DNA from: Microbacterium maritypicum
GTDB taxonomy: Bacteria; Actinomycetota; Actinomycetes; Actinomycetales; Microbacteriaceae
Assembly: GCF_041529975.1 (NCBI RefSeq)
Contig: NZ_CP168030.1
Span: 1,116,001-1,180,000 of the forward strand
Reading direction: 5' to 3'
DNA length: 64,000 nucleotides
In this document: positions 37,082 to 46,430 of the stretch, piece after piece
Numbering within the stretch: position 1 is the first letter of the stretch
Layout: each line of letters opens with the position of its first letter
Position numbers and translations under genes: made by a program
Notes under the pieces: model-generated
Seen by the model: only the letters and a program-made list of their open reading frames with translations
Databases searched by the model: none
What the model was told of the DNA's origin: nothing

Positions 37082-37103
37082 TTACTGACCGATCGTTAGG
37101 TAA
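37082..37103. promoter_or_regulatory. PaaR operator upstream of paaABCDEG
   Basis: TTACTGACCGATCG-N3-GGTAA, a 22-bp imperfect palindrome centred on CGATCG, 25 bp upstream of the paaA start. It matches sites at 46354 and 52544. A TetR regulator encoded at 46912 is the natural ligand, lifted by phenylacetyl-CoA as known for PaaR in other bacteria. Confidence 0.85.
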
Positions 37104-37149
37104 TTCTGACACAGCGGATGGCCGGTTTCAAGACGGCCCTGAGTGCGGC

Positions 37150-37569
37150 TCAGTGTGAGCGGGAGATCAACGCCAGCAGCGCGCGCCCATATGCTTCGGA
37201 CGGATCCGGATGCTCGAAGACCGAAGTGGCGTCCGCGATCTCGATCTCGACCCGGAAGGTGTCCTCGACGCGCGACAGCGAGCGGAACGTGCCGCGCAGC
37301 AGCTCGCGCAGCTGATCCTCCCGCGGCAGCCACACCGCGTCGGCGAGCGTCACCGCGTCGAGCGCCCACTCGGTCGTGCCGTTGAAGGCGAGGTCGGTGC
37401 CGCTCGGGGTCTGTCTGGCCTCGATCGTCATCTCGCTGACCGTGAAGATCTCGGCCTCCGCCTCGAGCTCGACCTCATCGGGGAGATCGAGCTGGAAACG
37501 GTCGCCCTCCGCCGGGTGCCAGACGAGTCCGGCCTCTCGAAGGGTGACGGCGAGCTCGCGAGTGATCAT
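37150..37569 (-). CDS. Small cytoplasmic protein of unknown function
   Basis: I do not recognise this 139-residue acidic protein. It has no membrane segment; the middle is rich in Glu (E-L-E-A-E-A-E-I-F) and alternating hydrophobic residues suggest a beta-rich fold. Similar proteins in Microbacteriaceae are sometimes labelled as pilus CpaE, which I doubt. Its 5' end faces rqlH 90 bp away, and its 3' end faces the paa operon promoter. Confidence 0.5.
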   Translation of the reverse strand: MITRELAVTLREAGLVWHPAEGDRFQLDLPDEVELEAEAEIFTVSEMTIEARQTPSGTDLAFNGTTEWALDAVTLADAVWLPREDQLRELLRGTFRSLSRVEDTFRVEIEIADATSVFEHPDPSEAYGRALLALISRSH

Positions 37570-37662
37570 CCCTTCACGCTAGACGACGGAGGATCGCCCG
37601 GGATGCGAGCGGGCTGGGGATGAGGGGCCGGTCGTGTCGGCGGGGTGAGGCAGAGTGGAGGC

Positions 37663-39792
37663 ATGACCTCCCTCGCTCCTGCCGACACCCGGGGCGCCGC
37701 GCTCGCCGCTCTGCGCGAGCTCGTCGGCCGACCGGGCGCCGACTTCCACGACGGCCAGTACGAGGCGATCGAGGCGCTGGTCGAAGGGCGCCGGCGTGCG
37801 CTCGTGGTGCAGCGCACGGGATGGGGCAAGTCCGCGGTGTACTTCGTCGCGACGCTGCTGCTGCGACGTCAGGGCGCGGGACCGACCGTGCTCGTCTCGC
37901 CGCTGCTGGCGCTCATGCGCGACCAGATCGCCGCCGCCGAGCGTGCGGGAGTGCGCGCGGTCGCGATCAACTCGACCAACGCGCACGAGTGGTCCGACGT
38001 GCTCGCGCAGCTCGATCGCGACGAGGTCGACGTGCTGCTGGTCTCACCCGAGCGGCTCAACAACCCGGCCTTCCGCGAGCAGCAGCTGCCGGCGCTCGTG
38101 CGTCGCATCGGGATGCTCGTGGTCGATGAGGCGCACTGCATCAGCGACTGGGGCCACGACTTCCGCCCCGACTACCGGCGGCTGCGTGATCTGATCGCGC
38201 AGATGCCGGCGGACGTGCCGGTGCTCGCGACCACCGCGACCGCGAACAGTCGGGTCGTGGCCGATGTCGCGGAGCAGCTCGGCAGCCTCCAGGCGGGCGA
38301 GACGGTAGAGGGTGACGCGGCGCCCGTGCTCACGATCCGCGGGCCGCTCGCACGGACCTCGCTGCGTCTCGGCGTGCTGCGGCTGCGCGACTCGGCGAGC
38401 CGCCTGGCCTGGCTGCTGAGCCACCTCGATGATCTGCCGGGGTCCGGCATCATCTACACGCTGACCGTCGCCGCGGCGGTCGACACGGCCCGGCTGCTGC
38501 GTGATCACGGGCACGACGTCCGCGCGTACACCGGGCAGACCGACACCGACGAGCGCGCGGAGTCCGAGGGGATGCTCAAGCGTAACGAGGTCAAGGCGCT
38601 GGTCGCGACCAGCGCGCTGGGCATGGGGTTCGACAAGCCCGATCTGGGCTTCGTCCTGCACCTCGGTGCCCCATCCTCGCCTGTGGCCTATTACCAGCAG
38701 GTCGGCCGAGCCGGTCGAGCGAGCGAGAGCGCCGACGTGCTGCTGCTCCCCGGCGTCGAAGACCGCGATATCTGGCACTACTTCGCCACCGCGTCGATGC
38801 CCGACCGGGAACGGGCGGAGCGGGTGATCGGCGCGCTCGGCGACGCGCCGATCTCGACACCGGCACTCGAGGCGATGGTCGACATCCGGCGGACGCCGCT
38901 CGAGCTGCTGCTCAAGGTGCTCGACGTCGACGGTGCGGTGCGACGCGTGCAGGGCGGCTGGGTCGCGACGGGCGAGCCCTGGGCGTACGATGCCGAGCGC
39001 TACGAGCGCATCGCCGCCGAGCGCATCGCCGAGCAGCAGCACATGATCGACTACGAGCAGACCGACGGATGCCGCATGGAGTTCCTGCAGCGCTCGCTCG
39101 ATGATGACACGGCCGCTCCCTGCGGACGGTGCGACAACTGCGCGGGCGGATGGTTCCCCCGCGAGATCGGGGAGTCGGCGACCACCCAGGCCGCGGAGTC
39201 GCTCGACCGGGTCGGTGTTCCGATCGAACCTCGTCGTGCCTGGCCGACCGGTGCCGATCGGTTGGAGGTGCCGGTCAAGGGCCGCATCCCCACCGACGAG
39301 CAGGCGGGAGAGGGACGAGCCCTGGCTCGACTCACGGATCTCGGGTGGGGCGGTGCGCTGCGCGAGCTCTTCGCCGCGGGGGCGACGGATGCCCCGGTGA
39401 CGCCGCAGTTGCTGCAGGCCTGCATCCGTGTGCTCGCCGGGTGGGGCTGGGGCGAGCGGCCGGTGGCCGTGGTCGCCCTGCCGTCGCGGTCGCATCCGCT
39501 GCTCGTCGACTCGCTCGCGCGCGGCCTCGCCGACGTCGGACGACTGCCCTATCTCGGAGCGCTCGAACCGGTCGGTGGCGGTCCTACCGGGCAGCCGGGC
39601 GGCAACAGCGTGTTCCGCCTCGGCGGCGTCTGGGATCGGTTCAGTGCCGAGCACCTCGACGTTCCGGCGGGGCCGGTGCTTCTCGTGGACGACCTGGTCG
39701 ACAGCCGGTGGACGATGACGGTCGCCGCCCGGGTGCTACGGCAGGCCGGTGCGACTCAGGTGCTGCCGTTCGCGCTGGCGTTGCGCGGCTGA
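37663..39792 (+). CDS. rqlH: RecQ-like helicase with phosphoribosyltransferase-like domain (RqlH type)
   Basis: A 709-residue DNA helicase. Helicase motifs: T-G-W-G-K-S (I) near residue 51, D-E-A-H (II), T-A-T-A (III), and V-G-R-A-G-R-A (VI). A zinc-binding module with C-R-M-E and C-G-R-C-D-N-C follows. Instead of HRDC, the C-terminus (about 600-700) has a PRTase-like domain with V-L-L-V-D-D-L-V-D-S-R-W-T. Mycobacterial RqlH has the same architecture. ATG 37663 is preferred to a GTG at 37645; GGAGG lies unusually close, so the start is not certain. It acts in DNA repair and recombination. Confidence 0.88.
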   Translation: MTSLAPADTRGAALAALRELVGRPGADFHDGQYEAIEALVEGRRRALVVQRTGWGKSAVYFVATLLLRRQGAGPTVLVSPLLALMRDQIAAAERAGVRAVAINSTNAHEWSDVLAQLDRDEVDVLLVSPERLNNPAFREQQLPALVRRIGMLVVDEAHCISDWGHDFRPDYRRLRDLIAQMPADVPVLATTATANSRVVADVAEQLGSLQAGETVEGDAAPVLTIRGPLARTSLRLGVLRLRDSASRLAWLLSHLDDLPGSGIIYTLTVAAAVDTARLLRDHGHDVRAYTGQTDTDERAESEGMLKRNEVKALVATSALGMGFDKPDLGFVLHLGAPSSPVAYYQQVGRAGRASESADVLLLPGVEDRDIWHYFATASMPDRERAERVIGALGDAPISTPALEAMVDIRRTPLELLLKVLDVDGAVRRVQGGWVATGEPWAYDAERYERIAAERIAEQQHMIDYEQTDGCRMEFLQRSLDDDTAAPCGRCDNCAGGWFPREIGESATTQAAESLDRVGVPIEPRRAWPTGADRLEVPVKGRIPTDEQAGEGRALARLTDLGWGGALRELFAAGATDAPVTPQLLQACIRVLAGWGWGERPVAVVALPSRSHPLLVDSLARGLADVGRLPYLGALEPVGGGPTGQPGGNSVFRLGGVWDRFSAEHLDVPAGPVLLVDDLVDSRWTMTVAARVLRQAGATQVLPFALALRG

Positions 39793-39810
39793 GTCAGGGC
39801 CGGACCGGCG

Positions 39811-40578
39811 TCAGTCGTCGGCGGGCGCGATGCGGGGCGGCCACGAGGTCGCTCCGAGTTCCCGCGAGATGTTCCTGGCGGTCTCGCGCAACGCGTTCAT
39901 GATGGCGTCGGAGGCCGGCGTCTGCGAGGTCGGCAACACGACCGCGACCGCCGCGACGATGTCGTTCGAGGCGTCGGCGACGGGGGCGGCGAGCGAGGAC
40001 TCGCCCAGCACGGCCTCGTCGAATTCGCCCGCGGTGCCGCGCTCCGCGATCGCGGGGAGCTCCAGGGTGAGGCGGGCGACGTCGGTGATCGTGTCGCCGG
40101 TGAGGCTGCGCAGCGGCTGCTCGAAGACGCTCTGCTGGAATCCCTGGTCGTAGGCGAGCAGCACCTTGCCCATCGCGGAGGCGTGCGCGGGGATGGCGAC
40201 GCCGGTCTCGAGCATCTGCTGGCTGTCGTCGGGACGAAGGTTGTGGTGGATGACGAGCACGTCGGTGAAGTGGGGGGCGCCGAGCCGCACGGAGAGGTCG
40301 GTGCGACGAGCGAGCTCCTGCGTCCAGCGCATGGCCCGCGCGCGCACGTCGAGGGTGTCGAGGTACACGTTGCTCAGGCGCAGCAGCGTCGGCCCGAGCA
40401 TGTAGCGCTGGCCACCGCGCTCCTTCGCGACGAGGCCGTGCGATCGCAGCGACTTCACGATCCCGTGCACGGTCGACGGCGGCAGGCTGAGGGCTGCGGC
40501 GAGGTCGGTGATGCCGAGGTGGCGTGCTCCCTGGAGCAGTTCGAGGATCTTCGCCGCGCGGTCGATGGCCTGGATCAC
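39811..40578 (-). CDS. IclR-family regulator of the dha operon
   Basis: A 255-residue regulator: winged helix (residues 5-65, [19 protein letters not shown]) and IclR ligand domain (75-245, with [12 protein letters not shown]). It is divergent from dhaK across a 158-bp region with a consensus promoter overlapped by two palindromes, so it is very likely the repressor of dhaKLM; a role as glycerol or dihydroxyacetone sensor is inference. Confidence 0.9.
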   Translation of the reverse strand: MIQAIDRAAKILELLQGARHLGITDLAAALSLPPSTVHGIVKSLRSHGLVAKERGGQRYMLGPTLLRLSNVYLDTLDVRARAMRWTQELARRTDLSVRLGAPHFTDVLVIHHNLRPDDSQQMLETGVAIPAHASAMGKVLLAYDQGFQQSVFEQPLRSLTGDTITDVARLTLELPAIAERGTAGEFDEAVLGESSLAAPVADASNDIVAAVAVVLPTSQTPASDAIMNALRETARNISRELGATSWPPRIAPADD

Positions 40579-40643
40579 GGGGGAGCCTCCTTCCGGTGCG
40601 TCGTCGAGCCGGTGCGTGTGCCGTGCCGGTCTTCAGGATGATC

Positions 40644-40707
40644 TTGACAACCCGGCAGGGTCCGAGCATATTCGACATTAACGAATTGCTTTCGGATTTC
40701 GCGAAAG
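40644..40707 (+). promoter_or_regulatory. dhaKLM promoter with twin IclR operators
   Basis: TTGACA (40644-40649), 17 bp, CATATT (40667-40672): near-consensus sigma-A promoter. Two inverted repeats cover it from the -10 box onward: ATTCG-N7-CGAAT (40670-40686) and CTTTCG-N7-CGAAAG (40689-40707). Centres are 20 bp apart, as at 20768-20804. Binding here would block polymerase. A ribosome binding site AAAGGAG is at 40722-40728. Confidence 0.75.
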
Positions 40708-40736
40708 AAGTCCCGAGGATCAAAGGAGATCGAACG

Positions 40737-41729
40737 ATGAAGAAGCTCATCAACGCCCCCGAGGACGTTCTCGTCGAATCACTGAAGGGGGTCGCGCTCG
40801 CTCACCCCGAGCTCTCGGTCGACCTGGAGAACCACGTCATCACGCGGGCGACGCCCAAGGCGCAGGGCAAGGTCGCCATCGTGTCCGGTGGCGGTTCGGG
40901 CCACGAGCCCCTGCACGGCGGCTTCGTCGGCACCGGGATGTTGGATGCCGCCGTGGCCGGCGAGGTCTTCACCTCCCCGACGCCGGACCGCGTCCAGGTC
41001 GCCACCAAGGCCGTCGACCGCGGGGCCGGCGTGCTCCACATCGTGAAGAACTACACCGGCGACGTGCTGAACTTCGAGATGGCCGCCGAGCTCGCCTCCA
41101 TGGAGGGGATCGAGGTGGGCAGCATCACGGTGGACGATGACGTCGCCGTGCAGGATTCCCTGTACACGGCAGGTCGCCGCGGCGTGGGTCTGACTGTGCT
41201 GCTCGAGAAGATCGTCGGTGCCGCCGCGGAAGAGGGCCGCGACCTCGCCGCTGTCGTGGAACTCGCCAAGAAGGTCAACGGCCAGGGTCGCTCGATGGGC
41301 ATGGCGCTCACCAGCTGCACGGTTCCCGCCGCGGGCAAGCCCACCTTCGACCTCCCCGACGACCAGATGGAGATCGGCATCGGCATCCACGGTGAGCCCG
41401 GTCGTCATCGCGAACCGCTCGCTCCGGCATCCGACATCGCCCGGCAGCTGGTGGAGCCGATCCTCGCCGACATCGATGCCGCAGGCCCCGCAATCGTGAT
41501 GCTCAACGGCATGGGTGCGACACCGCTGATCGAGCTGTACCTGATGTACGCCGAGGTCGCGGCGATCCTCGAGAAGTCCGGGGTGCAGATCGCGCGGAAC
41601 CTGGTCGGCAACTACATCACCTCGCTCGACATGGCGGGCTGCTCGGTCACGGTGCTCAAGGCGGATGACGAGCTGCTGCGCCTGTGGGACGCCCCGGTGA
41701 ACACCCCCGGCCTGCGGTGGGGTGCGTGA
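40737..41729 (+). CDS. dhaK: Dihydroxyacetone kinase subunit K
   Basis: A 330-residue substrate-binding subunit of the PTS-dependent dihydroxyacetone kinase. It binds dihydroxyacetone covalently at H218 in G-I-G-I-H-G-E-P-G and holds G-G-G-S-G-H-E-P near residue 48. DhaL donates the phosphate. Start ATG 40737 follows AAAGGAG. The dhaL start overlaps its stop. Confidence 0.96.
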   Translation: MKKLINAPEDVLVESLKGVALAHPELSVDLENHVITRATPKAQGKVAIVSGGGSGHEPLHGGFVGTGMLDAAVAGEVFTSPTPDRVQVATKAVDRGAGVLHIVKNYTGDVLNFEMAAELASMEGIEVGSITVDDDVAVQDSLYTAGRRGVGLTVLLEKIVGAAAEEGRDLAAVVELAKKVNGQGRSMGMALTSCTVPAAGKPTFDLPDDQMEIGIGIHGEPGRHREPLAPASDIARQLVEPILADIDAAGPAIVMLNGMGATPLIELYLMYAEVAAILEKSGVQIARNLVGNYITSLDMAGCSVTVLKADDELLRLWDAPVNTPGLRWGA

Positions 41730-42373
41730 TGGCGGCTGTCGACACCGCTGTGCTCGCCGACTGGGTCTCCCGTTTCGGCGCGGCTGTCACGGAGAAGCGC
41801 GACTGGCTCACCGAACTCGACTCGGCGATCGGCGACGCCGACCACGGCGCGAACATGGCCCGCGGGATGAGCGCGGTGAGCGAGAAGCTCGGGGCGAGCA
41901 CTCCGGCCACGGTCGATGAGCTGCTGAAAACCGTGGGCATGACGCTGGTGAGCTCCGTGGGCGGGGCGAGCGGGCCGCTCTACGGCACGTTCTTCCTGCG
42001 GATGGGGATGGCGGCCGGTGCCGTGTCGGAGCTCGACGGGCCGGCGCTCGCCGCCGCCCTGCGCGCAGGACTCGACGGCATCGTGGCGCGAGGCAAGGCC
42101 GAGGCGGGCGACAAGACGATGTTCGACGCGATGGCTCCGGCCGTCGATGCGCTCGACACCGCGCTCGCCGGAGGTGCGTCTGTCGTCGATGCCGCGAGGA
42201 CCGCAGCGGATGCGGCCGCGGCCGGCCGCGACGCCACGCTCCCGCTCGTCGCCCGAAAGGGCAGGGCCAGCTATCTCGGCGAACGCAGCGCCGGGCACCT
42301 CGATCCGGGAGCCGCATCGACGGCGATCCTGTTCGACACGCTCGCCGCAGCGGTGGAGGGCAGCGCCGGATGA
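41729..42373 (+). CDS. dhaL: Dihydroxyacetone kinase ADP-binding subunit L
   Basis: A 214-residue helical barrel subunit that keeps ADP/ATP bound and moves phosphate from DhaM to dihydroxyacetone on DhaK. The Mg-ADP site I-G-D-A-D-H-G near residue 32 and the G-G-A-S-G-P-L-Y-G loop are present. The ATG at 41729 sits in TGATG with the dhaK stop; the open frame extends upstream but not as a sensible protein. It overlaps dhaM by 4 bp. Confidence 0.95.
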   Translation: MAAVDTAVLADWVSRFGAAVTEKRDWLTELDSAIGDADHGANMARGMSAVSEKLGASTPATVDELLKTVGMTLVSSVGGASGPLYGTFFLRMGMAAGAVSELDGPALAAALRAGLDGIVARGKAEAGDKTMFDAMAPAVDALDTALAGGASVVDAARTAADAAAAGRDATLPLVARKGRASYLGERSAGHLDPGAASTAILFDTLAAAVEGSAG

Positions 42374-44874
42374 TCGGCATAGTCGCCGTCTCCCACAGTG
42401 CACGGCTCGGGGAGGCGGCCCTGGAGCTTGCCCTGCAGATGGTGCAGGGCGGCGGGGTGCGCGTGCAGGTCGCCGCCGGCGCCGGAGTGGACGGCGACGG
42501 CACGCCGATCCTCGGGACGGATGCAGTGGCGGTGGCCGCCGCGATCGACGAGCTCGCGGCGGACTGCGACGGCGTCCTGGTCCTCATGGATCTCGGATCG
42601 GCCGTGCTGAGTGCCGAGCTCGCACTCGAGCTGCGTGCGAGTGACGTGCCCGTGCGCCTCGTGCCGGCTCCGTTCGTGGAGGGGCTGCTCGCCGCGGTCG
42701 TCTCCGCCGCGGCGGGGGGCGGGCTGGACGCGGTCGCGGCGGAAGCGACCGCCGCACTCGGGGTGAAGACCGGGCAACTCGGGGTGCCTGACGACGCGGC
42801 GCCGTCATCCGACGCCGAGCCCACGTCCGGTGTCGCAGAGGATGGGGGGCCGACCGGCGAGGAGATCGTCCGACGGGTGCGCGTGCGCAATCCGCTGGGC
42901 ATCCATGCGCGCCCCGCCGCGCTGATCGCCGAAGCCTCGGCGGGGGCCGATGTGCGGCTGCGTCGTCTACCCGACGGTCCCGACGCGCCGGCCGCGAGCC
43001 TCTCTCGACTGCTGATACTCGGGGCTCGGCAGGGCGACGAACTGGAGCTGGTCGCGCGCGGCCCGGAAGCCGACGCGGTGCTGGAGAAGCTGTCCGCGCT
43101 GTTCGACGACGGCTTCGGCGAGGGGACGGACGAAGCAGCACCGACGGCGGCTGCGGCGGCCTCGGGATCCACCGCCCCGCTCTCCGACGCCCCGGCGCCC
43201 GTCATCGCGTCCGGCGCGGTGTTGCGGGGCCGCGGTGTCAGTCCCGGTCGCGTGGCCGCACCGCTCGTGCACCTCGCGCCGGCGGTCGGCGAACCGGAAG
43301 CGGGCGAGGTCGTCGCTTCGGCCGACCGCGACGCCGAGGTCTCGGCGATCGAGTGGGCCGCCGTGGCCGTGGCGGATCAGCTGCGCGCACGGACGTCTCA
43401 GGCGACGGGGGAGACCAGGGCGATCCTCGATGCGTCGCGTCTGCTGGCCTCCGACCCCGAGCTGGTCTCGGAGGCGACGGCGCTCGTCCGGTCGAAGGGC
43501 CGCAGTGCGGCGCGCGCGATCTGGGAGACCGCAGCCGCGCACGAGAAGGGTGTGGCTGCGCTGGGAGGCCGGATGGCGGAGCGTGTCGCCGACATCCGTG
43601 ACGTGCGGGACCGGATCATCGCCGAGATCCTGCAGGTCGACATGCCCGGGGTGCCCGAGCGCGATGAGCCGTTCGTGCTCGTGGCGACGGACCTCGCGCC
43701 CGCCGACACCGCAGCCCTCACCGGAGGGCACTGCGTCGCGCTCGTCACCGAGCAGGGCGGGCCGACTTCGCACACCGCGATCATCGCGCGATCGCTCGGT
43801 CTTCCCGCAGTCGTCGGCGTCACCGGCGCGGTCGGCATCCCGGTCGGCTCGACGCTCCTCGTCGACGGCGGGCGCGGCACGGTCGAGGTCGATCCGCCGG
43901 CATCCCGCGTCGCCGACGCCCAGGCCGCCGCCACCGTCGTCGAGTTCGACGGATCCGGGCGGCTCGCCGACGGGCACCGCGTGGCCCTGCTGGCGAATGT
44001 GGGCGGTGCTCCGGATGCCGTGAACGCCGCGGCGGCACGGGCGGAGGGCGTCGGCCTGTTCCGCACCGAGTTCTGCTTCCTCGACCGGACCGAAGCGCCG
44101 ACGGTCGAGGAGCAGACCGCCGCCTACCGCGGTGTCCTGGCCGCATTCCCCGATCGCAAGGTCGTCGTGCGCACGCTGGACGCGGGGAGCGACAAGCCCC
44201 TCCCGTTCGCGAACTCCGACGAGGAGGACAATCCGGCGCTCGGCGTGCGGGGACTCCGGATCGCGCGCCGCCGGCCGCAGCTGCTCGCGGACCAGCTGCG
44301 CGCGCTCGCGCTCGCCACGGCCGAGGAGTCGGCCGAGGTCGAGGTGATGGCCCCGATGGTGGCCACCGTCGAAGAGGCCAGGGAGTTCGCCGATCTCGCG
44401 CGTGCGGCGGGGATCGGCCGCGTCGGCATCATGATCGAGACACCGTCGGCGGCACTTCTCGCCGCCGAGCTGTTCGAGGTGGTCGACTTCGTGAGCCTCG
44501 GAACCAACGACCTCGCGCAGTACACGCTCGCCGCCGATCGGCTGCTCAGCGACCTGGGTGATCTGAACGATCCGTGGCAGCCCGCGGTGCTGCGCCTGAT
44601 CGGCGTGGTCGGAGCGGCGGGGCGTGCGGCGGGGAAGCCGGTGGGTGTCTGCGGAGAGGCGGGTGGGGACCCGACCCTCGCTCCGGTGCTCGTGGGGCTC
44701 GGGGTCACCTCGCTCTCGATGACCCCGAGGTCGCTCGGACGAGTCGCGGAGGCGCTCCGCGATGTGACTGAGGAGGAGTGCCGTCGCGCCGCCGAGGCCG
44801 TGCTCGAGGCCGCCACCGCGGACGAGGCCAGGGCCGTGGGCGCCGCCGCTCTGCAGCGTGCCGACGCTCGGTGA
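42370..44874 (+). CDS. dhaM: PTS-type phosphotransfer protein DhaM with HPr and full enzyme I
   Basis: An 834-residue phosphorelay protein that feeds phosphate from PEP to DhaL. Domains: EIIA-Dha (1-130, phospho-H9 in V-S-H-S), HPr (170-250, H179 in L-G-I-H-A-R-P-A-A), and a complete enzyme I (280-834): phospho-His H468 in T-S-H-T-A-I-I-A-R-S, PEP-binding C-terminal barrel with C761 in G-V-C-G-E-A-G. E. coli DhaM ends within the enzyme I-like part; here the whole relay is on one chain, so no separate PTS is needed. Pro/Ala/Asp-rich linkers join the domains. Confidence 0.94.
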   Translation: MIGIVAVSHSARLGEAALELALQMVQGGGVRVQVAAGAGVDGDGTPILGTDAVAVAAAIDELAADCDGVLVLMDLGSAVLSAELALELRASDVPVRLVPAPFVEGLLAAVVSAAAGGGLDAVAAEATAALGVKTGQLGVPDDAAPSSDAEPTSGVAEDGGPTGEEIVRRVRVRNPLGIHARPAALIAEASAGADVRLRRLPDGPDAPAASLSRLLILGARQGDELELVARGPEADAVLEKLSALFDDGFGEGTDEAAPTAAAAASGSTAPLSDAPAPVIASGAVLRGRGVSPGRVAAPLVHLAPAVGEPEAGEVVASADRDAEVSAIEWAAVAVADQLRARTSQATGETRAILDASRLLASDPELVSEATALVRSKGRSAARAIWETAAAHEKGVAALGGRMAERVADIRDVRDRIIAEILQVDMPGVPERDEPFVLVATDLAPADTAALTGGHCVALVTEQGGPTSHTAIIARSLGLPAVVGVTGAVGIPVGSTLLVDGGRGTVEVDPPASRVADAQAAATVVEFDGSGRLADGHRVALLANVGGAPDAVNAAAARAEGVGLFRTEFCFLDRTEAPTVEEQTAAYRGVLAAFPDRKVVVRTLDAGSDKPLPFANSDEEDNPALGVRGLRIARRRPQLLADQLRALALATAEESAEVEVMAPMVATVEEAREFADLARAAGIGRVGIMIETPSAALLAAELFEVVDFVSLGTNDLAQYTLAADRLLSDLGDLNDPWQPAVLRLIGVVGAAGRAAGKPVGVCGEAGGDPTLAPVLVGLGVTSLSMTPRSLGRVAEALRDVTEEECRRAAEAVLEAATADEARAVGAAALQRADAR

Positions 44875-45022
44875 TCGCACCGCATATGCGTGCTCCGGCA
44901 TGTGCAGAATCTCATTCTGATCTCGACGTGGAACGAGCGCCTCAGATGCCCGGGGCGAGGCTCTAGGCTCGGCTGCACGGGGGTGCGCCGATGCCGGCGC
45001 CGAGTGTGGATCGGAGTGGGAC

Positions 45023-46318
45023 ATGTCGCGGTCGAGGACGTTCGTGCAGGGCCTGATCGGTGTGGTCGCGGTCGGGGCATTGGCGGCTCTTTCCGGGTGC
45101 GCTCCGACTCCGCAGTCCACGCCCACACCCGAGCCCACGGCCGCGCCGGAATCCCCGGCTCCCGACCCGTATGCCGGACCCATCGCCTTCGTCGGCGACG
45201 AGCTGGACTGGTTCCTGCTGAGTGCCGAGGAGATCTCCGGTCTGCTTCCCGATGTGGGTGACGTCAGCCCGGCGGTGCCCTCCCTGATCCAGGTGTCCGA
45301 CGGGGGCGGCTACGAGCCGGATCCCTCCATCTGCAACGCGGTCTACGCCGAAGCCTCGCTGGGCTCCATCGGTGCACGGTCCGTCACGTGGACGACGACC
45401 GTTTCCGAAGGGCGAGACGGCTGGCTCCACGTGATGCAGTTCGCCGATGAAGCGGCCGCCACGGCGCGCATGGACCAGTACGCCCAAGCCGCGGAGCAGT
45501 GCGGTGAGTTCACCTTCGGCGGGGCGCCTTCTTCCTTCGCCTCGTCGACGGCCGAGGGCGACGGGGGCGTCCGCGCCATCGCCGGATCCCTGGTCCTCAC
45601 CTACCCGGGCGGCGACGGTCACTCCCTCTACAAGACCTACTCCTCGGTCGGAAACGTGGTCGTCGAGATGTGGCAGCCCTTCACGGGGGAACCCGCGTTC
45701 GACACCGAGGCCGCTGCAGCTCAGCTGCGCGATCGCGCGAGCGAGGCGAGGGCGAAGCTGATCGACGAGCTGACGGAGAACCCGCCGGTTCCCGTGGACG
45801 TCCCCGCCGCCGACGCCGCGGCGCCCTGGAGCGAGTGGGAGATCACGACGGAGGGGGTCGGCCCGGTGCGCCTGGGCGTCGAGCTCGATGAGGCCATCGC
45901 CGCCGTGCCCGGAGCTCGGGTCGCGGAGCCCGAGTGGCCGGGGGCGCCGACGCGATTGATCTCGGCCGATGGGGCGGCCTCGCTGGTGCTCTGGACGCAG
46001 GACGAGTCGACCGTCGTCGCCGGAGTCTCCGTCGGCATCGCGAACGTCGCAGGGGACCTGACCCACGATGGCGCGTCGCTTCCGTCCGCCGGTGGTGTGC
46101 GAATCGGAGATCCGGTCAGCGCCGCGGCAGCTGCCTTCCCCGAGGGGACGGCGCTGCGCATCATCTCGTCGGGCGAGTACTTCTACGAGTGGTCCAGCCG
46201 CGAGGGGGTCGTCATGCGGTTCCGCCTGGATCGCGACTCGACGGCAGACCCCGCCGCGGTGATCACCGGCATCACGGTCGACGACGCCACGCTCGCAAAG
46301 CCGCTGATCTTCGGCTGA
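45023..46318 (+). CDS. Secreted lipoprotein of unknown function
   Basis: A 431-residue lipoprotein. A basic N-terminus, a hydrophobic stretch and the lipobox L-S-G-C26 show export and lipidation, followed by a Pro/Thr-rich linker. Two folded parts follow: residues 60-225 with conserved Cys104 and Cys160, and 270-431 with a compact beta-rich repeat. The first part, with D-W-F-L-L-S-A-E-E-I near residue 60, resembles the extracellular sensor domain of mycobacterial PknH, but I could not confirm this. GGAGTGGG lies before the ATG. It stands alone between dhaM and paaI. Confidence 0.75.
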   Translation: MSRSRTFVQGLIGVVAVGALAALSGCAPTPQSTPTPEPTAAPESPAPDPYAGPIAFVGDELDWFLLSAEEISGLLPDVGDVSPAVPSLIQVSDGGGYEPDPSICNAVYAEASLGSIGARSVTWTTTVSEGRDGWLHVMQFADEAAATARMDQYAQAAEQCGEFTFGGAPSSFASSTAEGDGGVRAIAGSLVLTYPGGDGHSLYKTYSSVGNVVVEMWQPFTGEPAFDTEAAAAQLRDRASEARAKLIDELTENPPVPVDVPAADAAAPWSEWEITTEGVGPVRLGVELDEAIAAVPGARVAEPEWPGAPTRLISADGAASLVLWTQDESTVVAGVSVGIANVAGDLTHDGASLPSAGGVRIGDPVSAAAAAFPEGTALRIISSGEYFYEWSSREGVVMRFRLDRDSTADPAAVITGITVDDATLAKPLIFG

Positions 46319-46353
46319 GCTTCGTGCAGGTTGCCGGCCCGCATGGCCCTTCT

Positions 46354-46375
46354 TTACCGACCGAGCGGTCAGTTA
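46354..46375. promoter_or_regulatory. PaaR operator upstream of paaI-paaR
   Basis: On the minus strand TAACTGACCGCTCG-N3-GGTAA, 55 bp upstream of the paaI start and adjacent to TAGTAT (46374-46379), a possible -10 box. The core GACCG-A/G-GCGGTC is more symmetric than in the other two sites. It implies autoregulation of paaR. Confidence 0.8.
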
Positions 46376-46430
46376 GTATGGGCCTGTCGGGCGCTGCTGC
46401 GGTGGCATCCGCGCGACGAGGAGGTCGACG

